NCBI GenBank assembly: GCA_024516155.1
Contig: JAJJXM010000003.1
Span: 124,001-188,000, forward strand
Length of the DNA stretch: 64,000 bases
Reading direction: 5' to 3'
From: Pyronema omphalodes
Lineage: Eukaryota; Ascomycota; Pezizomycetes; Pezizales; Pyronemataceae
How positions within the stretch are numbered: position 1 is the first letter of the stretch; each line of letters opens with the position of its first letter. Below are positions 11,412 to 23,780 of the stretch, in pieces. A program made the translations under genes and the position numbers. Under the pieces are notes generated by a model, which was given only the letters and a program-made list of their open reading frames with translations, made no database searches and was not told the origin of the DNA.

Positions 11412-12643
11412 TCAATCAACCAAAACAGTTGAGGCATAAGACTCCACCGATGACTTCGAACTCGTAGAATTAAACCTTCTCAAAGCCGGTGGTAGCGCCG
11501 GCTCCGGATTCCTTCCATCCTTATACTTCCACAGCCTCGAAATCTCCATTACCGTCTTACCGACAGCATTTTCAATTTTCTCCTCCGTCTCAGACACCTT
11601 CTTAACTTCATCAATAGCATTCTTCGCACCAGCCTCTGCTCTTCTGATCGCTGTATCCTCTTCCGGAACCACTACTTCATCTAAGAAATCCGGTCTAATC
11701 CCATTAAACATCGGACCGAGATAATGCTGACAAAACAAATGGCCACCTGCCCCCAGGCGCGTGAAGACCTTTCCCACAAATTGATTATCACTCGGAGGTC
11801 CCTTAACAGACTGTAACACACCAAGGCGGGCCACGAAGTCCTTGGAATTTACATAGTGTTCGATAACCGCAATTTGTCGTCTATTGCTTGGGGGATGAGA
11901 TGGTAGTCCTGGTAGAGGGTTACAAGATCCATTATGACATTGTATACATCGAGGTGGATTATTGAAGTGATTTGCTGCGTTTCCAAAGGTGTATATCTCC
12001 AGCTTATCCCAAGCTGCAGGAGGTAAATCGGCATACAGAGCATCGATAGCAGTTGAGATAATGATACCTCCTTGAGAATGTGCCAGGAGGACGACTTTCT
12101 CAATAGAATCGTTCATTAGTGCAATTTTGATTTCGTTATAAACAACACGAATATCTGCAGTCATATAGGAGAAGTCTCGTTGGATAAGACATTCGAGAAG
12201 ATCAAATATGATGCCGTAACTACGGTTATGAACCCCTGTTACAGGTCGCTTGAAGATATTGCTAATCATGTCAAGATTCTCTTGGAGGTATCGTGTCCCG
12301 GCACAAATTCCGTTGACGAATATCCATTTCTCTTCCGGGTGTTTTGGATACCGGTCGAGATTAACTTGGCTTTGAAGAATCCGGGGTCCATAGTTGAGAG
12401 GATGGGCAAGTGCCATGAGACCGGCCCAACATCCCGCGGCGTATAATGCTACCCAGGAAACGGATGTGGAGTAGGCGATTCTGGCACCGACACCGAAAGA
12501 GCCGATTGTTAGACTGAAAATTGCGAGGTGAAGTGCTACGTCTTTCAGGTTCCTGCGAGTTGGGGTGACTTCATCGTAGGGGCTACCAAGATATTAGCTA
12601 CTGAAAGAAAATAATGGGAGGAGGATTAATACCCGCTCTTCAT
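11412..12643 (-). CDS. Membrane-anchored alpha/beta hydrolase (lipase-like)
   Basis: Predicted 393-aa protein. Exon 1 is only 11 nt (12643-12633); exon 2 is 12582-11412. Splicing the 50-nt intron gives the start MKSGPYDEVTPTRRNLKD. A hydrophobic region at about residues 20-60 contains two likely membrane segments. The alpha/beta hydrolase part follows: WIFVNGICAGTRY resembles the oxyanion-loop strand, and LLAHSQGG (Ser about 173) is the nucleophile elbow GxSxG with Ala replacing the first Gly. TFGNAANHF and the later EHYVNSKDFVARLG are compatible with the Asp/His part of the fold. A charged, Ser-rich tail ends the protein. The overall pattern resembles fungal DUF676/lipase-like proteins. The substrate is unknown. 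Confidence 0.8.
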
Positions 12644-13526
12644 CTGGAGAGGAAAGAAGAGATATGGTAGATAGTGGGCATTTCGAAACGCAAGTCGGAT
12701 ATCTTTGAATAGTAGACGATTTGGTGAGTCTCTGAGGGTTAACGCCGCCACTACTGACGGCGCATCGAGCTGCGAAGGTATAAAAGAGACAGGCATATAT
12801 TGTAATTCTTCAAGCCGTTAGCTTCGAAACTTATGTAGTATAACACTGCACTTACGTGTAATATGTTTCAAACGAATTTCGGGCAAAAAACTTCAAAAAG
12901 AGTAGAGGTTCTATACGGTAGATCTTATAGACCCTCCGTCTACACAGTATTCCGAACCTGAATGTACCTGTGCATCAGTCAGGCGCAAAATCCAGCAGCA
13001 GATTTGTTAAGATCATTTGTGAAAATATATATTTGAAAGTCCTGCGCCTCAATATTTTTCTAGAATTTGCGAGCTTCGTGACTGTGAATATTCCCGTTGC
13101 GTTGGTGGCACAGGTGCAGCTGACCTTCTCAAATGGGTCATATGTGAGAGCTGATGACTCGGCTTGTACACGGGACAACCCCTGCGCGCTACCGTCGTTG
13201 TGATGTAAGGCTACCCGCGCGCGGCAGGCATAAGGTTTGGCGAAGTCATCAACGTCGCATCGAAGAGTCAGAAGCAAGGACCGGAATGTCAAGGTATCGC
13301 AAACCGTTTGAATCACCAGGGCTGTCACCACGGCGACGATTGTTAAGGGTTTATATGATGACAACGACACGAAGGCTCAACAACACCTGACGAAAATATG
13401 CGCACCATAACCCCAATCGATTCATGTGCCTTCCTGCTTCTAAAAATAAAGATCCGCGGGTACCAAAATAAACATTAGAAATAATAAATCCCCGCCCAGT
13501 CATATCTCATAAAACCTCATAACCAT
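12644..13526. other. Intergenic between hydrolase and tyrosinase
   Basis: About 0.9 kb separating two tandem minus-strand genes. It should hold the hydrolase promoter and the tyrosinase 3' end. Short overlapping frames at about 12970-13390 have no recognisable content. Confidence 0.5.
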
Positions 13527-15945
13527 CTAATAGGAAAAGAATCTTGATCGCTTCCTCGGCCTTGTCGCAGCCGTTGCGTTACCACTGTCGGTACCAGTCC
13601 CACCCACTCGTAAGACGTCCTTACTCCTGACCAATGCACTATCCGTCACCTTCATTCCTCCGACCTTATCCTGAGTAGCTTCGTAATATGTCGACCATTC
13701 TCCATAAGTTGGAAGCCTATCTTCCTGCGAAAAATACTGAACCGGTGCAGCCGATACTCCAACATCGAGTGATGGAAGCTGCGACAACGGAACTTCTTCG
13801 GCTCCCTAATTCCAGTTGTTAATAAATATTTCGTCTTTGCATAGGTAAGAAAAGATACTGACCTTCATAATCTTCCAAGTCATATTCTCCTTCAAGTACT
13901 TAACGACCTCCTCTTTATTCGCAGGTGCGATACCCTTTGTTACCAATGCCGGTGTCAACGGTACAGTACCCGCAATTCTCGCGATGTGTCTTTGAGTTCC
14001 ACTAAATGATGAACATCCACCAACTACACCTTTACCAACTAAATGTGCGTCGGTTGAAGCGGGTACATCTCCAACATAGACCGCAACTGTGAAAGTACCA
14101 TCGATCTGACTTTCGTCGTATGTAATATGTGCCAACCACTCTGTTCGTTCCAATCCTCCTCCTGGCATGGTTCTAAAGTTTGTAGTGTTGGTTTTAGGTC
14201 CGTATAACGAACATACAGCCTTCCTGGTAAACTGGGAAAGCTCTGAGCCACTCTTTCCACTGGGTACTTCTGGGTATGCATATCCATACTTATGGATTGA
14301 GCTTGCGGAGCTGACATCATGAGAAGTGAATTCTTGTCCATTGGGGTGACGGAATGGATAGAACTTGGTGTTCATATCCTCGAGTCCTCCGGGAACTGGG
14401 TGGGCAAAGTTTGGTTCCTGTTGAGCGAGAGGTTCTACATTTGATCCTGGGTTGATGGCTTGATACATAGCGCCTAGTCTATCGACATTGGTATGATGAA
14501 GCCAGAAGATTGGATCAAAGGCAGCAACAGGAACAGTACTCATGTGACCTCCCATTCCTCCGACCGTGGTATGGATGTTATCATGGATACCTTCGACACT
14601 ATTCCACTCCAGCGGGGTTAAGCCGGCACTTGGGAATCTTGCAGTTGAGAAACGGCTGAAGTTATCGATTTGAAAGATCTGGAAGGTCTGTAGCTTGCGT
14701 CCTTCGAAGGTGGCTTCTAAGCGGGAATTGATGACGTCGTGTCGAGATTGGTGTGTGATGTTTGATGGTGCACGGTACGTTTCCGTCATGTTAATCTGAG
14801 GAGCACCTTCGAAATCCCGTACTTTCATCACGTTATCTCGGAAGGTGTAGGAGTAAAGTGGGTTCTTGATTGTCTGAGGTCCTGATGGTCGGATAACTGA
14901 AATCTGTGGGGAGGATACAACTTCCGGAATACGACCTCTGAGATTGTCTGCTGACCAGTCCCAGTATCTTTGAGGCTATTAGATAGAGTACTACTGATAT
15001 ACTGGGGACGAGTGAATACTTACGGTAATCTAACTTTCCTTGCAGCTTCTCTGTATTTATCCCCATTACTTCCAGTAAATTCTTTAGCGATCCTAACAGC
15101 ATGCTCAACCAATATCTGTTCAATAAGTACAAGATACGGTCGGTGCCAATTGACAAAAACCACAGACTTGTGTGTACAGTATCCCCACTCGACTCTCAGG
15201 TCCTCTGGGTATTGCCATGATTTAAATGGAGCACCATGGATTCCTGCAAGTTGATAGTAACTCAACTCAAGAGTCTCGGGCATTTGCTGCAGGGATTCCA
15301 AGGCGAGAATAAACATATTGAAAACATCGGGATATTTTGATGCCAAATCCTGTATAGGCCACCGGTATTCAATACCTGGTGCACCAGTGATCGCAGTGAA
15401 TGCGCCATTGCCGCTTGGGACACCCGGAACGGTGGGCTTGGTAGGAGCGGTGTTATTGGTGTTTCCGTTACCAGGTTGGATAGGAACAGGGGGACCAGTA
15501 GGAATGCCGGGATCGGTAGGGTTTGCACCGCCTTTTCCAGGATCAACCGGAGGTACAGGAGAAACAGGACCGGTCGGAACATTTGGAACGGCAGGGTTCG
15601 CACCACCTTTTCCAGCATCGACTGGAGGTGCTGGAGAAACTGGACCGATCGGAACGTTCGGGGCGGTATTGTCTATTCTGTTGTCGAAAATAGTGTCTCG
15701 GACTGGACTGGAGGCACTCTGGATGCAGTTATCGTCGTAGGCTTCATTATAGTCAGTATAAACCCGCATTTGAATATATATAAAAATATACTGGAGAACT
15801 TACCATCACATGTATAACCTGACGTATTTATCTCATCTCCACAATAGCCCTCGCCATCACATTGGGAACTTTGGTAGCCCTGTGAAGCAACCAACGAAAG
15901 CATCGCCAGAAGCAGCACAAACATCCATGAAACCGAGTAAATCAT
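13527..15945 (-). CDS. Secreted tyrosinase with repeat linker
   Basis: Predicted 747-aa type-3 copper phenol oxidase (o-hydroxylation of monophenols and oxidation of diphenols to quinones; melanin or phenolic metabolism). Exons are 15945-15804, 15741-15024, 14967-13863 and 13805-13527; intron phases all agree. A signal peptide (about residues 1-21) is followed by a Cys-rich head (about 27-53) and a Pro/Gly linker (75-157) with a 25-residue tandem repeat. CuA ligands appear as GIHGAPF (His216), CTH (His238, with Cys236 placed for the thioether bridge) and NWHR (His247). RLPYWDWS spans the second intron junction. CuB ligands are GIHDNIH (His415, His419) and DPIFWLHHTNVD (His445). A C-terminal domain follows, as in fungal latent tyrosinases, and ends in a basic RPRKRSRFF stretch. 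Confidence 0.93.
15461..15661 (-). repeat. Coding repeat in tyrosinase linker (25-aa unit)
   Basis: Two near-identical 25-residue units (about residues 75-99 and 100-124) of the pattern PNVPxGPVSPxPPVDxGKGGANP, then a degenerate third unit (125-141). At DNA level this is a 75-bp tandem repeat inside exon 2, so copy number could vary between strains. Confidence 0.85.
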
Positions 15946-18900
15946 AATGAACTAGAGTCGTAACAGAAAGCCAAATTGTGGGCAGTGGGGCCTTCGACTT
16001 TGAACGAGTGAGTCGGATGAAGAAGCATATTTCCGTGTGGATTACGGGTGTCTTTATACATTTTGATTCTTTTCTGACTGTGACAATTGTTTTCTGCATA
16101 AGAATAGCTCACAGTGAAGCTGAACCTTCACCATGCATCTACAGCCTTCGGTTCCTTGACTTGCCAAGAACAGGTAGCTACGTGTATTTTCATATCTGCA
16201 CAATATCACCTCTCTGCTTGCGGTCTGACTTAGGCCCCAAAGAAAGCAAAAACAAACGTTACCATAGATGGTACTCCATGTGTGTGGTGAATTTGACGAG
16301 CTGTAAGATCTTGATACTGCAAACGCGAGGTACTGGTGCTACAATCCTGTACATAAACTACAATATGCGGCTGGAATAACTGGATCCCAAGAAAGTAAGC
16401 TCCTAAAAATACGTGCAAATCAAAGCGAGGATGACGCCACGACGGACTGTCAATGGTTCAATTGAAAAAACCTTCTTTAAACAACCAGCATACATACGGG
16501 GAGGCAGTGATATGAGCTGCTAAAATAGTATCAGAAGGCTGATTTGGTTGCCTTAATGATTCTATAGAATTACTGTGATCAGCCTTATCAAAAGCACATT
16601 GCTACTACTAATACGGAGGTTGGTAAACGTTGATCATTGGTTTAATGCTTTCCAACTACATAATGAAGATCAGTGCATACGAAAGTGTAGTTTATTTCAA
16701 GCAGTTATTTTTCTTATTAAAGTGTACTTCTAGGCGTCGTTGACACAAATATACTGCCAAGATTGAAGGGCGAGCTCATGGACAATATAACCATTTTTGT
16801 GTAACAGCGGGAGATCGCCCAGTCTCTCGGGCCTAATCAAGCGCTATTCGCTTAAACACTTGCGGCCGAAAGGTAATGTACTTGGGTACACACAGACAAC
16901 GTTCTATCCATCAATCTTCGACCGAGTACATGTATGACATCACATGTCATTCATATCCAAAGACATTGGTTGCCCAAAAATAAGCGAACTTTCAAATTCA
17001 GAAGGATTTATGTAACTGAACTGATGTAGTTATCCAGCCAAGAGGTTACCTGGGCCGAACAAGCGGGGACTGCCGAACGTCTGGGCTCGGGCTGAAATGT
17101 TAATATACTTCTCCGCGGTCAGCGGAATAATCCGCCTGAACTATGAAGGATCCGAGTGCCGTAGTATTGGAAGTAGGATTACATACCCTATCAATTCTTA
17201 CTCCTTCAACATGCCTGTGGATAAGCATATTCTAGCAATAATCGACAAGGCAAAAACGTACGGTTCTTATGACGACCTTTGCAAAGGCCTTCCATGTCTT
17301 CCATAATATCAGGACCCTTATCGGCCCGTGTTATCCGATATCACGGATTTTAATAAAGCCGCTTCTCACCACCCCGGATCCCAGCGGAAAATGCCGTACA
17401 CATTACTATAGACGGCAAGTCCAGGACCTATCATACTTCAGTTACACTAACTCAGGCAACATTGAACAAATTGAATCAACAATGACCGTCTCTGCCGTAC
17501 ATGCATCCTTAATTCTCAGGCCAGCCAACTTCGACGTTGTCACTGTTCACAACATAAAGATAATGCAGGTAGGCTTGTTACCAGTATTTGAGAAAGAACG
17601 TGGAAGAGCAAATGCGTGGATCCAGTCAGGCTGGTCCCTGGCGGTGAAGGAATAAACAATGTGCTAGGCGGTCATATTTATTGGCAGCATAATCAATGAA
17701 AGGTTTGGAATTTGGGCGGGCCGTCTAAGTTCGTGTAAAGCCCTTACGCGTCCTGGGAATAACATTCGACAGCGCATATGTCCGGAAGTATTTCTTGTCA
17801 AACTTGAGGCTCGATAATACAAGCCTCTTCCCTGCATTCTTCCCATCTAAAGAATAAGGAATGCTTGTTGTATTCAGCCTTCATGATACTCTAAATCATA
17901 TTTGAAAGGTCAAGAAGCAGTCTAGCTTTACAAAAAAAGGCACTAAATTTTCAACAAGCGTTGCAAGGCATTATAATCTAAAAACTGTTAGTTCTCATCC
18001 TACCGTAAAATATCCGTAAATTCACTTTTCCATATCTATATTGACTATCTTTAGAACGCTCCAAAAATTAACATTCAATAATCAACGACAAAGGTTTAAA
18101 AACCATTTTAACCAAACGGAAAGTAGCGGAAAGAGTTTATATTTCATTTTTTTATAAAAAGCACATGGGTAAAAAAGAAAAGAAAAGTCATTTTGCGCAC
18201 GCCATGCCCTGGATTCCGAATTCTGTACAAAGATCATCGGAAGAACCACGTGCTTTCCCGATACAGAGAGAAGAATGGTGGATCTTGCTCAGGGTTTGGA
18301 GAAACGCAAGCAATCATAGTAAAATTCTGTCCCATTGCGGATATGTGCCTGAAGTACTGAAACCTACCTTACTGGTCCACATTTCTCTGTGGATGGGGCT
18401 ATTCATAATTGGATCAACAATATCAGCCATGATGTGGAGAGTCGAGAATTGGTAACAAACGATGGCCAGTACTCCATCGATCCGAGGATAATACGATCAT
18501 TCGTGGTCCAGAAATATTAGGGCCTAGCCTTCGTCTATAACTTCTCTCTTTGACCTAACTCTTTTTCTTACGAAGCCCGAAAAGTCTTGGTTTCTTTTCC
18601 AAATACCGTAAAAAAAACTCCGTCTTTATTACAGCCCTCCTCACAAACTCGTGTTGTAGATAACCCGATTTTCAACCGACATTAACAATCAGCTCTAATT
18701 GTAAGCTTTCCTCTTCTATGCGGTGAGCTATTGAAATAAAAATAGAACATTGGACGCCTTTCAACAGAAATTTCAACTTTTCTTTTTCCTGCTTACTAGG
18801 ATCTGGAGCGGAAAACGAGTGGACCATGACGTAAGCTCTATGTATGTAGTAAAAAGTATCCCCAGACTACAGTATGCACTCGTCAAGCTCAAATGTGGCT

Positions 18901-19144
18901 GACCCGTCTAAGATGATCAGATAAAGCCCCATGCACGACTCACGAGTAATTGCATATACACAGTAAATTGACTGGATGGAAAACTTTTGATCACTCATGT
19001 GGTTATAATCTGACAGTATCAATGGATACATGGGTACCATTGGCCGTACGATAAACGCCGAAAGAAGCCGGATACTTTGACTGATACTCCGAAACTGACA
19101 TGTAGTTGGCAAAAAAAAAAATAGCAGAGGGAGTGGATAGCAAA
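15946..19144. other. Intergenic, nothing recognised
   Basis: 3.2 kb upstream of the tyrosinase. Frames at 15978-16379, 17097-17655 and 18165-18455 have no family signature, and their junctions are not supported by good splice sites. The first few hundred bases should carry the tyrosinase promoter. Confidence 0.5.
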
Positions 19145-19263
19145 AACTACAGTATCCGGGATTCCCGTCTGGTCACCCACGACAGTACTAACCGGACGAT
19201 ATCATGCTTAAATAGCGCAGAGCGGACGGGATGCGTTGTATTCATGATTCTATGACCGTAGCT
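19145..19263 (-). rRNA. 5S rRNA (dispersed copy)
   Basis: The minus strand reads as a 119-nt 5S rRNA. It contains GGTCATAGAATCATGAATAC, then GCATCCCGTCCGCTCTGC, then TTTAAGCATGATATCGTCC (the A-box/intermediate-element region of the internal promoter), then GGTTAGTACTGTCGTGGGTG, then ACCAGACGGGAATCCCGG. The ends pair as helix I (GCTACG with TGTAGT, including G-U wobbles), and five T residues follow as a Pol III terminator. Scattered single 5S genes are usual in filamentous ascomycetes. I cannot tell from sequence alone whether this copy is active or a slightly diverged pseudogene. Confidence 0.82.
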
Positions 19264-19596
19264 GTTATAAAAGTAACATAAAAGGTTATGAAATACTTTT
19301 GAAACAGTAGTCATCATGCAATAACTTGTCTCAGTACGGTCCTCGGACAAAGATTACCGGCCTGTCCTGATGGAAGGCCTTAACCCAATTAAGTAGAATC
19401 GCTGCGTCAGAAACTGCTGATGGAAGATTCTTCGATTGACTGCCTAATTATCGGTCCATAGAAAATGTTGAATTGTCAATTCGATATCACGAAGATGTGA
19501 CGAAGCACCGCCTTGGTTTTTCATTGTAATCAATATTTACAGCTACTTGTTTCAATTTTAAATTTACAACTAGATTTTGTCTACTAACTTGTCCCT
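19264..19596. other. Intergenic
   Basis: About 330 bases between the 5S gene and the 3' end of the methyltransferase gene. I see nothing in it. Confidence 0.5.
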
Positions 19597-20760
19597 TTAC
19601 TTCTCATCAGATGTTGGTTTCCTTCCATAACCGACATGAAAGAAATTATACGTATGGTAATTCTTATTCATCACCGCCTTGTGTGCCTCCACAAAGATCT
19701 TCTGTGCCTCCTCTTGTGGAATATTCAAGATCCGTGTCAATGGCGCCATTCCATAGGCCTCCAACCCAGCTTCACTCTGCAACAACACCATAGCTCCAAT
19801 CTGCTTCTTCTTCCGCTCCTTCGGCCACGGCCCAATCGGTTCCTTAAAGCTTTCTGTGTGCACATCCACAAACCCAGCATTGACGAGCAAATCCCGAATC
19901 CACTCCTCACTCTCTGGGAATGGCCGTCCAATTTTAATCATTGCCTCCCGACAAAGATCCATATGAATTTTTAATCCGTTCGTTTTCGACATAGTCCCAT
20001 CATCGGAATGCAGCGTCGCGCCTAACTCGCCAATTTCGACAAACCCACCCGGAGTACACGCATCATACATCTGTCTGACCAATTTCTGCCAATCGCCAAT
20101 ACCAGGAATCAAGTTCCTCGAATGAATGAAATCAAAAGACTCTTTCTTGAACGTCCATTCCAAATCCGCATCATCAACCTCGAACCTACAATTCGGTGGA
20201 ACCCAAGCCGGTTGAATAGGTGACAAATCAGTCCCAATAACCTCTGCACCCGGGAATTTATCCGCTACATCAATTGCCCAAATTCCTGTTCCGGTTCCAA
20301 TATCAAGGATACGGTTCGGCTCTTGAATTGGAGCTATGAAAAGTCTCTCATCCATGACTTGGAGAAGAATCTCATGGTGTAAGTCCATACGGTCTTGTTC
20401 CTTCTCATCGGTGGGAAGAAAGTTTTTGTCGGTACCAAAATATGCATGGTAACGACGTCCGTTTTCAAATATGTATTCATTTATGGAGGAACTGAGACTG
20501 GCTGTAGTCGTTACATAGCCGGCGGACTCATAGTCGCTGGTAGTAGTATTGGCTAGCTGGAAAAATTGTTAGACATAGGAGGAAATGGATTTGCAAGGGA
20601 AACAAACTATTGCAGGGTCGACTTCAAGAAGATCTGATGAAGATGCATTGACAGCAGCAGTCGCTACAGACGTGGTAGCCTCCGGGGACTGTGCGGTGGC
20701 CGATGTAGACCCAGCAGCGGGGGAATTAGCTGCAATTGAGGAATTGGGGGAGAAAGACAT
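19597..20760 (-). CDS. LaeA-like SAM-dependent methyltransferase
   Basis: Predicted 370-aa class I methyltransferase of the fungal LaeA/TAM-domain type. Exons are 20760-20608 and 20556-19597. The 51-nt intron uses a GTTTGT donor and a TCTAAC branch site and joins in phase 0. A Ser/Ala/Thr-rich N-terminus (about residues 1-60) precedes INEYIFENGRRYHAYF, characteristic of this family. Motif I is ILDIGTGTGIWAIDVADKFP (about 134-153), followed by VIGTDLSPIQPAWVPPNCRF, DLEWTF and FDFIHSR. These segments are shared by LaeA-like proteins, most of which have unknown substrates. LaeA itself is a regulator of secondary metabolism, but this family is large and orthology to LaeA is not implied. Confidence 0.88.
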
Positions 20761-21605
20761 GTTTTTGATGGGGTTCTTTAGGGCTTCATAATATGGGTAA
20801 AGGGTTGATATATATCATTCATCCCTACTCGTGATCCGCTCGCTCCGAAGATACAAGTTCATAAGTATCGTATGTACAATCCATTTGTAAACATAGTGCC
20901 TTGGGGGCGGTATATATGTACTTGAAGAATTGAGTAATAGTTGAATGCGGTACGTTGAAAGAGGAAGCTACTACATAGCAGCGATCACCATTTTGTGACC
21001 GTGGATGCTTATCAACGACAAGGAAGCCCTACTATCGGAATGTTTACCGGGCTTCCGGTGATTCTGGTGACAGTCCTAAAGTGGAGAGATATCCAGATAA
21101 TCGGCAATTGAGCGCAGAGCTGATGCAGGGTCGGGGAATCCGGGTATCGACGAGATAAACCACATCTACCGGTAGGTCAGGGCTAGTGGTACGTCTTTCT
21201 GTTTTGAAACTCTTGCAGACGCTGAAGCCATCAAACTTACAACGTGGTGGGGGTTAATCAGTGCAGGACGTCATCGGCGGCAGTGGCTTACCGGCGCCAA
21301 GGTGATTCTCGTGCGCTCGCTTGCATAATGCATCCTCGCCGCGGCTTCCAGTCTGTCAAGTATCATATTACCCGAGTATGTACATAGTGTAGGCGACCCC
21401 ACTACCGAAGATACATGTGAATAAGAGCACTGGCAAAACACCGTGAACCATCTAATTTAGAAAAAATTCTTTGTATTATGAAAAAGAAAAAGAGTTGGAA
21501 AAAGTCTATTCCCATGAAGAAGAAAAAAAAAAAAAACAATTTAACGACAATCCTGCGCTTTATCATATGCATAACTCCGAACACCATAAGTAAAACCAAA
21601 CCTCT
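20761..21605. other. Intergenic
   Basis: 0.85 kb holding the methyltransferase promoter and the 3' end of the UFD1-domain gene, with A-rich tracts around 21480-21540. No gene seen. Confidence 0.5.
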
Positions 21606-23780
21606 CTATCTCTCACCAGTACGAACACCTTCTCTTTCTAACCACCTCCTTGCTGCATCATAATCTCCGTTGCTAGCTTCAATGGCCTTACAACAAAACT
21701 CCAATGGGTATCCTCCTTTGCTGGCATCCACCTGAAGGGCACTCTCCAAGGATATTGCTAACGCCATTTCCTTCCTCTTTGAGGTTGTCTCATCAACACA
21801 AAATGGCATCAAACCCTCTGGTTTTGCCTTTACCAATGGAAAAGCGTCTTTAGTACTCATCTGCTGTTCAACCCCGAGAGTGTTTTTTCTGCCCGTTTTA
21901 CAAAGCTCACTGTTACAATAAGGATTCTTGCAGCCTTGTAACAATTGACGCAAAAATCGCCTCTCAATCCGACTTTTCAGACCTGAGCCAGTTGGGTCAT
22001 ATGTCGAGGAATAAAGGGGCCCAAAACAAACGGAGCATAAGCCTACTGCGTTTTCTGATGGGGAGCGGTAGCACTGAGGGTTGCAACAGATCTTCGGAAG
22101 CGGCTTAGTAAGACGTTGGTAGTCGTGGTCCTTGAGGTGCATCTCAAGATCTCTCAACCTTGTGCGCCGTCCACAGAGGTCACACTCAGTCGTACGTCCA
22201 CCGCAGTTGATTTCGTGTCTAGATAGACCGCTGAGGATTTGTTCTGCGTTGGGAAAATCATCGCCTTCTTGGGGAACAATAAGGTGACAGAATCCACAGA
22301 GAATCAACTTTGAGGGACATGTAGAGGTGCGGTGAGATGCTAGAGCGGGAAGAGAGCTGGCATCATGGGAGCAACTGGGACATGTCCGAGGGGTATGAAC
22401 AGTCGCAATATGCTTTTGGTGGGAGTTTGGGTGGTTTCCATAGGCTCTGCAGCCGTCGTGAGCACAGTGCCAGTGATCACCCTCTGTTCCTCTTTTGAAG
22501 ATAGAGTTGCAATCCGGACAGCGAACGTTGTTACGAAGACAGAAGTTTTCGTGAAGAAACATCGTCCGTGAGGGGATCCATTGCATACAGTTGTTACAGC
22601 GCTTGTGGTCTGAACTTGGTGCCTCATCGTCATCCACGGTTAAATCAACGACATCAGTGGTGATATCGGCTTGCGTGATAAACAGACTGTAACGGCGAGC
22701 CGATGTTTCCGTGGTTTCTGCCTCATCTAGGTCTTGCCAGCCTCTCACACAGATTTGTAGTGATTTCGCATCACTTAGCTCAATATTATTGGGGAATATC
22801 TGTATGCGTTTGGGGAAAGTGCTGCCCATGTCGCCCCAAATATGCTCGTCAACTGCAGGTTTGCAGTGAAGCCTGTCTGTGGTGATAAATAAATCTACGT
22901 CATCTCCTTCCGTAAGATCTATTCCGTCTAGTTCGATTTCAAGCGGTTTTGTATGATCCCATGATTCGAGACTGTAGAAATGTTCCTCGCCGGGCAGAAC
23001 CTCGCCCTCGACTGAGTTCTCTAACGTCGCCTTTCCGCCCGAACTTTTCTTCTGCTGTCTCCTCCGTAGTGTCTCTCGTGCTTGTTCTTCGTCCAGTGGT
23101 TCAATATCAATTTCAAGATCTATCTCATATTAGCATCCCCCGAAAATTTGCCATCGATTCAACTAACCAGTATCAATAACACAAATCTTCCCACTAGGCT
23201 CTGCCTTATCCACCAAGAACTTCCAAACCTTCTTCCCCCCTCTTCCTCTTGGAACCTCCAGCACCATTCCTTCCACCACCGTCGCAAAACCCTCTCTTAG
23301 ATACCGCTCCAAAATTGGTTTCCAATCTTCATCGTCGTATCCAGCCTCTAGTGGTCTCAATCTAACCATCTTTCCCTTCTGTAAATTCTGAGCCTCGATT
23401 TCCAGCACTACATCTTGGATATCCTCATGACCCTCTAGCCCCAGCGCCCGCCTCAAATAGTCCGACAACGCAACCTCTCCTTCCTCCGCCGAAAATTCTC
23501 GCGGAACCGCATATGCACTCTTCCCAGTTTCCTTATGTGTAATCCTGACGATTAACGGGTGATAATCTGCCAACACATTTTCTCGAGTAGGCGGTGGTTT
23601 TGCCCAAGGATCGTTCGGGTCTGGTGTAGGTTGGGGAATCTTTGCAGCGGCAGATAAGAGCTGTTCGAGCGCTGACTGAGGGAGGTGGATTTTATCGCCG
23701 GTAAGAGCATGCGGTGCCGGAGATGGGGAAATTTTAAGGAGAGTTGTCCACGGTATCGAGGGCGGTAATGGGGTCGCCAT
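21606..23780 (-). CDS. UFD1-domain protein with TRAF-like zinc fingers
   Basis: Predicted 708-aa protein; exons are 23780-23168 and 23119-21606 with a 48-nt phase-1 intron (GTTAGT donor, GCTAAT branch). The N-terminal 210 residues look like a UFD1 domain; QNLQKGKMVRLRPLEAGYD and DWKPILERYLREGF are typical. UFD1 binds ubiquitin and Cdc48 in ubiquitin-fusion and ER-associated degradation. Residues about 380-530 carry many paired Cys/His (CNNCMQW, CPDCNSIF, CPSCSHD, CDLCGRR) suggestive of TRAF-type zinc fingers. A further Cys cluster (CCNPQCYRS, GCKNPYC) and a UBA-like end (AIEASNGDYDAARRWL) follow. The architecture matches a fungal UFD1/zinc-finger family that is distinct from canonical Ufd1. 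Its specific substrate is unknown. Confidence 0.85.

Noticed and set aside
17097..17655. Possible small spliced gene (frames starting at 17097, 17211, 17269 and 17481)
   Set aside because: Splice sites that would join them are weak and the product resembles no family.
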